In this document: positions 56,623-64,000 of the stretch, one piece after another
How the letters are laid out: each line of letters opens with the position of its first letter
Numbering within the stretch: position 1 is the stretch's first letter
DNA from: Isoetes taiwanensis
Lineage: Eukaryota; Streptophyta; Lycopodiopsida; Isoetales; Isoetaceae
Direction: 5' to 3'
DNA: 64,000 nucleotides
Assembly: GCA_021234155.1 (NCBI GenBank)
Contig: JAJEKV010000059.1
Coordinates: 3,782,571-3,846,570 of the forward strand
Translations under genes and position numbers: made by a program
Notes under the pieces: model-generated
Told to the model about the DNA's origin: nothing
The model's database searches: none
The model's input: the letters and a program-made list of their open reading frames with translations, nothing else

Positions 56623-58740
56623 ATGGCTTGCCCTCAAGAACTCGCTTCTGTTGGTTTGTGCAAAAATGCCAGGGTCGAAGACCCCCTCAATTGGGCAAAA
56701 TCTGTTGAATACACTAAAAAGAGCCATTTTGAGGAAGTGAAGGATATGGTGGAGGAGTATTCAAGTTCGCCAGAGGTTTGGATCAGAGGCCAAACTCTAA
56801 CTGTGGCACAAGTTGCAGCGGTAGCCAGAAGATCAGACGTGAAGGTTAGTCTGGATGAAGAAATTGCAAAGGAAAGGGTGGATGAGAGCTCCAATTGGGT
56901 TCTCAACAATGTGATGAAGGGCACTGATACATATGGAGTCACCACCGGATTTGGAGCCACATCTCACCGCCGGACTAATCAAGGGGTGGAGCTTCAGAAG
57001 GAATTGATCCGATTTTTGAATGCCGGAGTGTTTGGAAGGGGCAATGCAAATACTCTGCCCTGTTCTACAGCCCGAGCAGCCATGTTGGTGCGGACCAATA
57101 CTCTGTTGCAGGGCTATTCCGGCATCAGATGGAAGATTTTGGATTCTATGTGCAAGCTCCTCAATGCCGGAATTACTCCTCTGCTTCCTCTCAGAGGCAC
57201 AATCACTGCTTCCGGTGATCTGGTTCCTCTGTCTTACATAGCAGGGCTTTTAACAGCCCGCCCCAATTCCAAGGCCACGAGAAAGGAAGGAGAATTTTTT
57301 GGTGCAGAAGAAGCTCTGAAGCTCGCCGGAATTGAAGAGCCCTTTGTGCTGCAGCCCAAGGAAGGGCTTGCTCTTGTAAACGGCACCTCTGTGGGAGCAG
57401 CTTTGGCATCCATAGTCTGCTACGATGCCAACATTTTGGCTCTTTTGGCCGAAGTAATTTCTGCGTTTTTTTGCGAAGTAATGCAAGGCAAGCCCGAGTA
57501 CACTGATCCTCTCACTCACAGATTGAAGCATCACCCTGGACAGATCGAAGCTGCTGCTATTCAGGAATTTGTGCTAGACGGCAGCTCTTACATGAAAGCC
57601 GCTGCAAAATTGCACGAAACAGACCCCCTCAAGAAGCCCAAACAGGACAGATATGCTCTCAGAACCTCGCCGCAGTGGCTGGGTCCCCAAATCGAAGTGA
57701 TCAGAGCTGCCACTCATTCAATTGAGAGGGAGATCAATTCCGTCAATGATAATCCGATTATTGATGTTAGCAGAGATAAAGCCCTTCACGGGGGAAATTT
57801 TCAAGGCACTCCAATTGGTGTTTCCATGGATAACACCCGTCTCGCCATAGCTGCAATTGGGAAGCTCATGTTCGCCCAATTCTCAGAGCTTGTCAACGAT
57901 TATTACAACAATGGATTGCCTTCAAATCTCAGCGGAGGCCCTAATCCGAGCCTTGATTATGGCATGAAAGGGGCCGAAATTGCCATGGCTTCTTACACCT
58001 CCGAGCTCCAATTCCTTGCAAATCCGGTCACAAATCATGTGCAGAGCGCAGAGCAGCATAATCAGGATGTAAATTCTCTTGGCTTGATCTCTGCCAGGAA
58101 GACCGAAGAGGCCGTTGAGATTTTGAAGCTCATGAGCTCCACTTTTCTCATCGCCCTTTGCCAGGCAGTCGATTTGCGGCATCTTGAAGAGATTATGCAG
58201 TCTACTGTCAAGCAGATCGTGGCCAGAGTTGCAAAAAAGACCCTTTTGATAGATGAAACAGGGGAACTGTCTCCTCTCAGATTCTGCGAGAAGGATCTGC
58301 TCCGAGTTGTGGATCATCAGCATGTGTTTAGCTACATCGATGATGCTGCCAATGCTTCGTATCCTCTGATTCAGGAGCTCAGAAAGGTTTTGGTCGAATT
58401 CGGATTGAAGAATGCAAAAACAGCAGATGCTTCCCTGTTTGCCAAAATTCAGAGGTTTGAGCAAGAATTGGCAAGGGAGCTGACAGAGGAGATTCCTGCA
58501 GCACGAGAAAAATATGACAAGGGTGTTCATGCTCTGCCCAACAGAATTGAAGAGTGTCGGACTTGGTTCTTGTATGAATTTGTAAGAAAGGAGGCCGGAA
58601 CAAGGTTATTGAGTGGCACACAGAAGACATCTCCTGGGGAAGAAATCAACAAGGTGTTCATGGCATTGTCTGATGGCAAAATAGTTGCTCCTTTACTTAG
58701 TTGTATGGAGGGATGGAATGGAGCTCCTGGTGCTTTGTAA
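56623..58740 (+). CDS. PAL: Phenylalanine ammonia-lyase, single exon
   Basis: Converts L-phenylalanine to trans-cinnamate and ammonia, the entry step of the phenylpropanoid pathway to lignin and flavonoids. It is a cytosolic homotetramer. The 705 residues match the usual 700-720. The MIO prosthetic group forms from Ala196-Ser197-Gly198 in [17 protein letters not shown]. Tyr104 lies in the lid loop ([16 protein letters not shown]). Phe131-Leu132 is the Phe-preferring pair, where tyrosine ammonia-lyases have His. [23 protein letters not shown] and [14 protein letters not shown] are all present, as is the C-terminal shielding domain to GWNGAPGAL. The frame is uninterrupted, unlike most angiosperm PAL genes, which carry one intron. 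It ends with a TAATAG double stop and has an AATAAA 28 bp later. The N-terminus is short and not plastid-like. The start is supported by the TATA position and the N-terminal PLNWAKSVE block. Confidence 0.97.
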   Translation: MACPQELASVGLCKNARVEDPLNWAKSVEYTKKSHFEEVKDMVEEYSSSPEVWIRGQTLTVAQVAAVARRSDVKVSLDEEIAKERVDESSNWVLNNVMKGTDTYGVTTGFGATSHRRTNQGVELQKELIRFLNAGVFGRGNANTLPCSTARAAMLVRTNTLLQGYSGIRWKILDSMCKLLNAGITPLLPLRGTITASGDLVPLSYIAGLLTARPNSKATRKEGEFFGAEEALKLAGIEEPFVLQPKEGLALVNGTSVGAALASIVCYDANILALLAEVISAFFCEVMQGKPEYTDPLTHRLKHHPGQIEAAAIQEFVLDGSSYMKAAAKLHETDPLKKPKQDRYALRTSPQWLGPQIEVIRAATHSIEREINSVNDNPIIDVSRDKALHGGNFQGTPIGVSMDNTRLAIAAIGKLMFAQFSELVNDYYNNGLPSNLSGGPNPSLDYGMKGAEIAMASYTSELQFLANPVTNHVQSAEQHNQDVNSLGLISARKTEEAVEILKLMSSTFLIALCQAVDLRHLEEIMQSTVKQIVARVAKKTLLIDETGELSPLRFCEKDLLRVVDHQHVFSYIDDAANASYPLIQELRKVLVEFGLKNAKTADASLFAKIQRFEQELARELTEEIPAAREKYDKGVHALPNRIEECRTWFLYEFVRKEAGTRLLSGTQKTSPGEEINKVFMALSDGKIVAPLLSCMEGWNGAPGAL

Positions 58741-58767
58741 TAGCCTATCAATTCAAACATTTAATTC

Positions 58768-58773
58768 AATAAA
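58768..58773 (+). terminator. Polyadenylation signal of PAL
   Basis: AATAAA, 28 bp beyond the PAL stop codon. Confidence 0.65.
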
Positions 58774-58951
58774 CTTGTGAACTTTTCAAGCTTCAAAGAT
58801 TGCTCTTTGTGAAGTATACTAGAGTAACCTGCCCATTGTTGGTCCAAATAAGCTTTCACAAGTGCAAAATCTAATGGCTAGATTAGCAAATTCAAAGATA
58901 TCTATTGTTTAAATTTGGTTTCCCTTGCAAGTGAATTTTTTTTTGATCTTT

Positions 58952-59110
58952 GGGTTGCCCCTAGGGGGGGCAAACCCTTGTTTATGTGGGTTTTTGGTAT
59001 ATTCTGAGTATATGCTAGGATATGCCCAAAATATGCCGAAAACTGTTCAAAACTGGCCGTGGCAAGTAAACTGGCGGTCACCACTGTTTCCCCTCGACGC
59101 TGTTCAAACC
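58952..59110. repeat. Palindrome-headed dispersed repeat, copy 4
   Basis: Begins GGGTTGCCCCTAGGGGGGGC, then AAACCC, and continues with TATGTGGGTTTTTGGTATAT and GCTAGGATATGCC. It is closest to copy 3 at 14230. Confidence 0.8.
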
Positions 59111-61689
59111 GCCTGACCGGCCATGGTTCCCGAGGTTATGGAAGTGATACTGCAGAGAATAGTGGGAATAGAGAGTCACGGGGTTCTCTAATTTTTGTCT
59201 CCTGTGCGAGAAAGAGGGCCAACTCTCCTTCTCATTTGACAGAGTATTTTATGAAAACTCTTTTCAATTCGAAGTACTTGAGTTTGTGGCCATGCCGGTG
59301 GTGATAGGTACCGTCCAACTTACCTGTGATATACCATCTCACAAAGTCACTGCTCTTGTTGATCTACAACATCTACTTTCAATCTGGAGTGGTGGCGAGG
59401 ATGGAGAAATGGTTTGCTGGGGATTTTTTCCGCGTCCTCCAGATCCCGATTCTCCTCAACAGGTTTTATTCTCAGTTTGCTTTGTATATTGATTTTCTTA
59501 TGCAATTGCTTGAAAGTGCCCACTTGCTTTCGAGCTAAATATTTATGCTCTTTAAACAATTGAGTGTGTTGTTGCGCAGCAATATATGCTTAAAAGGTAC
59601 TAAGGAATTCTAAATTCTGGCCAAAGAACTGTAACATATGATGGTTTTTAGATTTCTAGATTTAATCCCCGGAGAGCAGACAATACCATGGCCCAGCTTT
59701 GTTCCTTTAGAAAGTAGTTTTAAACTCTATTTCTTACGTAGAATTACCTGACGAAGGTCATATAATACATCAACACATTCACAAGATTCGTCTGGCATAG
59801 TTGCTAAATCATTGTGACAGTTAAATGATCATAGCTTATAAAGCCATTTGTTACCTGCTAATCTGAAGATATGATTGTATTGGCTGAAGAATGAAAGAAA
59901 GATATTCAGGGGCAGGATGCCATTTCCTTATCTTTTGTTTTCTTGATTCTGCCTCATTATCATAGAGCTGCTCAATTTCAGTTGGTCAAACCACCGAATT
60001 GAGCTCGACCTCGACCAATTGTTTCCAAATTTAACTTCGGATAAATATATTGTTATAGATTTCCTTTCAAGCTTGTTCCTTGCATTAGATTTGCATGTTG
60101 CATGAATGCTTCATTAGCATATCAGGCCCCAAGTCGCTCAGAGAGCCAAGCTATAAAGAGTAGCATCAGTTGTTTCCTGTTCGTTTGGATTTGTCTTGAT
60201 TGGAAGTAGAATTTGTCGGTGGTGAACAATCAAAGGGAATCAAGGGAATTGTTATGGAGAGAAAGCAGTTAGCGCCAATTCCCCACGGGCATCTATAAAA
60301 TACGGTGTCATATACCTCTCACCCGATCACGATGGAGATCCGCACAACCTTGCTTCCATAAAGTTATCGGTGAAAGCAAGTTGCTTGGTGAAAGCAATTG
60401 CTATGACTCTAGCAAGAACAATGTGGCTTCTCATAGAGCCATTAGGATGATCAAAGGCAGGCTTGTATGGATCTTGGCAGTTGTCAACCATATGAGAAAG
60501 ACAAGGCGTCAACAATTAGTTTGAATGTTTCCATGGATGCTTCTGGCGGACGGGTCTAAAGCAATGCCCCCAATGATATCTAAGAAGAAAATTCAAGAGG
60601 AAACTTGACAAAACAATCTTTGCCATAGTTGTTCTGTACTTTCCAAGCCTTGGGAGCATGCTAGCGGTGGCAATACCACTCAGTCTCCCTTTGCTCCATC
60701 ATTCATAGGAGGCAAAGCAAAGGACATAGAACAAGGAAAGGAATGAAGCCTTAATCGTTAAATTGCTGCAGTAAGGAGCAAAGATGCTCTGTTTAAGCAA
60801 TTTATTGGCGTTTGAAAGTTATACCTGCACTCTAATTCACTCTTCTGACATGTTTATAGGATTAAAGAAATCAACAAGGTCAAAACAATGTGCAAAGGCA
60901 TGGTAATAATGTTTTTTTTTTACTACTACCATGCTGAAGAAACCATCTGCATTCAACAAGCACATCCTTCCAGCAGTCTTTTGGTGTAGTCTTGCTGGTT
61001 CGCTGTGTGAGCATACTAATAAGCTTTGCACTTGTTGCATTGTGCGGACTTGTTGCATAGTTTGCATAAGCTCTTCTGGCTGTGTATGGATTGGCGTAGA
61101 ACCAAGTTCTAACTTCAACTTGCAGGCATCGAAGGTCTACACAGAAGCAGAAGTAAAGAGACATAATACAACATCTGTTTATTGGATTATAGTGAACAAT
61201 AAGGTAAACGTGTTTCCTTGCATTTTTGTTTCCAGTTAACTGTGGAGCTCTTGCAGAGCAATGAATGTATTGGTCTTTATAACTGGTAAACAACAATGTC
61301 AATGAATGAGGAAAAGTTCAAACAGGCAGTTCCTTAATTCGCTTCAGTTCATGGGTTACCTTGTCACTTTCTGATTACTTCGTCTCAGTTGATTGTTGAT
61401 GTCAGATAGTGGCCAGTTTTGAGACCAACCGATACCATTCCATCATTTATGACTTGTGAATGCTGCAACTTATGTACAGATGCACTAGACATAAACTTTT
61501 CCTGCAAATTGATTAGAAGTTGTGAAAGGCTGGCATGTGTTTCTTATTAAAACTCGTGATGCTTGTGTAGGTCTATGATGTTACTTCTTATGTTGAATAG
61601 CACTTTGGAGGTTACAGCATCTTCAACAATGCAGGAGCAGACTCCACGAAAGGCTTCCATGGGTAGGGAGCCTTTTATGACTAAGTGAA
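59111..61689. other. Intergenic DNA, nothing firm
   Basis: A plus frame at 59286-59492 (GTVQLTCDIPSHKVTALVDL, then PRPPDPDSPQQ) has protein-like composition but no match. The rest shows short frames only. Confidence 0.35.
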
Positions 61690-61835
61690 TGCATTTTTTA
61701 TGGATGCTTGGCTAATCTCATTATAACCTTCGCTTGCCTTCCAATGTTATGAGGAGATGCTTTACGAGCACATCAAGCCTCTTAGAGCCACTTATATCGG
61801 CATCTTATAGGCTTGTGGAAATATGAGGGAGCAAC
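61690..61835 (+). pseudogene. Pentatricopeptide repeat (PPR) fragment
   Basis: FMDAWLISL, a stop, then LAFQCYEEMLYEHIKPLRAT and YIGIL, a stop, then ACGNM. This matches successive PPR motifs of the plant PLS type (LIAGYAQxGxxxxALxxFxxMxxxxIKPxxxTYxxxLxACGN). Two stops and no flanking frame make it a relic. The TYxGILKACGN style is common in PPR proteins of seedless plants. Confidence 0.55.
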
Positions 61836-62507
61836 ACTGAGGAACTGATACCTCGTCTACTAATATGTCTATGCCTGCATAAAAATACAATTATAGCATG
61901 CACAAAGCCCTCCATACTGGCAGAAAAACGTGGTAGAAGCACCCTTACATAGTTGCTTCTACATCCAATTGAATTTCCTGACCAATAATCCACTCATGGA
62001 TCCACCTGCCATGCTCTAAGGCTCACGCTTTTTCAATGATCCCCTTTATAGTTACGCCGTGCGGGGCTCAGCCCCAGAGCTCTGATTGAATGTTCCCCCA
62101 TGTCTTTACAAGTTGTGTCATGAAATCTGAGCTCTTGTTTCTCCTTGCAGGGTTTATAGTGCCTTTGATTTATTCAATGCAAGTGTGCTGTGTTACATTT
62201 TACATGTCATAGCAAGTGGTTCAAGCAGATCTTTGTGTCCATGGACATGAACGCAAATAAAAGGTGGCCATTTCAAAAGGCATCATAACTCATTATGATA
62301 AGGTGATATCTGATGCTTCTAACTGTTTTTTAGCTTAGTTGCACAGACTTGGTTAAATCTTAACTTGTGTTATTTGCAAGGAACCTGTCAGCTGTGGCAT
62401 CCATGCAAGCTAGGTCATGTCATCTTTTATATGGAATTTATTTTCTACTTTCCACGGTGGAATAGGTAGGTGTACTCAAAGCACAGAATTAATTTCATGA
62501 AGTTATT
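61836..62507. other. Intergenic DNA, nothing recognised
   Basis: No coding or repeat signal found. Confidence 0.4.
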
Positions 62508-62820
62508 TCAAATGGTCATGGTTTTTGTGTTTTTTTTTTTTGGAGTTACAACTTTTTTTGAACATAAAGGACCCATCTCCTTCACCTCTTCTTCTGTTTT
62601 GGGAGACGAATCACCTAATATTTTCTGTTCAGCTGCAAGTGGAGTATTGATGGCTTTGCAATTGATCATGTTAAACCTTTTCAGAATAGCATCAATGTAC
62701 ATACACTGAGACAACAAGAGCTTCTTGTTGTTTCTGTCTCTTTTTACTTCAATACTTAAGAATATTTGTAGCTCTTCTGGATCTGTCATTTGAGACCTTG
62801 CACGTTGGAAGACAACCCTT
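62508..62820 (-). pseudogene. Ty1/Copia reverse transcriptase fragment
   Basis: The minus frame reads LQIFLSIEVKRDRNNKKLLL, then SQCMYIDAILKRFNMINCKA and NTPLA. This is the segment after the YVDD motif in Copia RT, where the family has YFLGIEV. Only about 90 residues remain, followed by a Lys-rich out-of-frame tail over a T-run. It is not part of the element at 18.8-22.1 kb. Confidence 0.8.
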
Positions 62821-63164
62821 TAACCATAGCAACATCCATCATTTAGCTCAAGAATTGACATTTTTTTTCTAGAGCTTTAGTCTAAGCATCTGTTTGCATG
62901 AATAGCAGCAAGGTGGATGAAAGGCATCTCTACGCAGAGCTTTGTATGGCAATCTGTGAACTTTTGTTGTACTGGTTACGATGGATCAAGGGCATTCTGA
63001 AGGACTGGCTTCCTAGAGAAGCATGTGGAAAATGTGTTTTCAAATAAAATCCTAACGAAATCTTCTCTCTGTAAGTTTTTCTTATGTTGCACTGTGTTGA
63101 TATATTGTTTGAGGATAAATGCGGGTTCGAATTAGGATGTTGAAGTTCTTAGGCTTTGATCACT
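62821..63164. other. Spacer
   Basis: Nothing recognised. Confidence 0.4.
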
Positions 63165-64000
63165 GATATAGATCGTCGTTTGATTCAAGCTCTGGAGGAA
63201 AGGATGTAGAAATAGAATTTGAATTCAGCTCGCGTTAAAGCTGGACTGCAATGGTTCAAGGAGGGAGATCGTTGTACGAGTTTCTTCTTCAGAGCCGCAA
63301 AGGCCAGGAGACAAGCATCCGCTTTGTTGTCGCTCGAAGTTCCTGATGGTTCTCTTATTTCTGACCCAGACGAGCTCAAGAATTTTGTGCATCATCATTT
63401 CTCTGGCTTCTTTGCGGCCCGTCGTCTTCCCTTTCAGCAGGATTTTCAAGAGGCATTGCTTGCAAAGGTTCACCCTATTGTCTGTGAAGAGCAAAAGACT
63501 AGTCTGGAAGTTGAGATTACTCTCAATGATTTGGCGGATGCTACATCTCTTTTGAAGCAAGGCAAATGCCCTGGAATTGATGGTATTCCTATGGAGTTTT
63601 TTCAGAAGTATTGGCACTGGCTTGATGAGGATGTCTATAATGCTTTTTGGATTTCAAGAGACAACGACATTTGGATAAGCTCCTTAATTCAGCTGCATCT
63701 CCCTCATCCCCAAAAGGAGCCTTCTTCAATTTTCGATTGGCCCCATTACCTTGTTGTCTTACGTTTACAAGATCTTTGCTAAAGCTTATGCTCAAAAGCT
63801 TCATGACATTCTTGCTGATTCTATATCCTCTACACGGTCGGGTTTCTGCCGGTGCGGTGTATTTTAAATAATGTAGCGGGCTGCCTATGAGGGTATTTAT
63901 TGGGCAAGATAGCGGGCTCATGAGATTGTTTACTTGAAGTTGGATTTTGCAAAAGCCTATGGCGGTGTTGATTGGACTTTCTTGGAAAAGTGTCTCTTGC
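63165..64000 (+). pseudogene. L1-like LINE, RT N-terminal part, cut by the window edge
   Basis: The main frame contains NSARVKAGLQWFKEGDRCTS, then FFFRAAKARRQASAL, SDPDELKNFVHHHFSGFF, and the RT entry block LLKQGKCPGIDGIPMEFFQK (about 63552-63610). A frameshift follows near 63650. Motif A appears as LKLDFAKAYGGVDWTFLEKC (about 63932-63993), where the usual KAYDRVDW has lost a residue. Frameshifts and a stop (near 63209) indicate decay. The element continues beyond the window. Confidence 0.85.

Noticed and set aside
57922-58530. 202-residue antisense frame inside PAL
   Set aside because: A shadow of the strongly constrained PAL coding strand, with no motif or promoter.

Overview
This is a window of a repeat-rich land-plant nuclear genome. 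It contains spliced genes, TATA boxes, AATAAA signals, chloroplast-targeted and plant-pathway proteins, and a dense bed of decayed LINE, Copia, Helitron, hAT and MULE elements. Four features argue against a flowering plant or Pinaceae: an intronless phenylalanine ammonia-lyase (PAL) gene, unusual LINE families with short tandem 3' tails, PPR relics of a type common in seedless plants, and a chloroplast NDH assembly-factor homologue (Pinaceae and Gnetales have lost plastid NDH). My best guess is a fern or an NDH-retaining gymnosperm. The sequence does not settle which.

Only four genes look intact. A minus-strand MADS-box gene (4700-6424) has three exons, and its exon/intron junction has been duplicated in tandem without breaking the frame. 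A two-exon plus-strand gene (8586-9084) encodes a SipA/DUF3148 protein, homologous to the NDH assembly factor CRR42. A single-exon plus-strand gene (38972-39562) encodes COMMD3, a subunit of the endosomal Commander complex. A single-exon PAL gene (56623-58740) has a TATA box, a G-box and a polyadenylation signal. These genes share no pathway; each is an island in transposon-derived DNA.

Layout: 0.5-1.9 kb Helitron-type PIF1 helicase relic; 2.3-3.9 kb LINE relic and an (ATT)n tract; 4.7-6.4 kb MADS gene; 7.6-8.5 kb tandem duplication; 8.6-9.1 kb CRR42 homologue; 9-18 kb low-information DNA with a dispersed palindrome-headed repeat; 18.2-22.1 kb a LINE end and a Copia element carrying a nested LINE; 23-30 kb tailed retroelements, foldback DNA and an unknown transposon-like coding relic; 30.6-36.6 kb a minus-strand LTR retrotransposon with five hairpin repeats in its leader; 38.1 kb a large inverted repeat; 39.0 kb COMMD3; 41.9-46.1 kb nested LTR and LINE debris with a clean hAT-type insertion; 46.6 kb a solo LTR; 50.1-52.5 kb minisatellite and LINE; 53.8-56.3 kb a 2.47-kb Mutator-like element with long terminal inverted repeats and a 29-bp subterminal repeat array; 56.6 kb PAL; 59-64 kb PPR, Copia and LINE relics.

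The strongest candidates for something undescribed are the MULE-like element just upstream of PAL, the five 72-bp hairpins in the LTR-element leader, the pentanucleotide-tailed element family, the hAT-type insertion with an internal empty-site control, and the symmetric-phase exon duplication in the MADS gene. All calls come from reading by eye. No database search was run.
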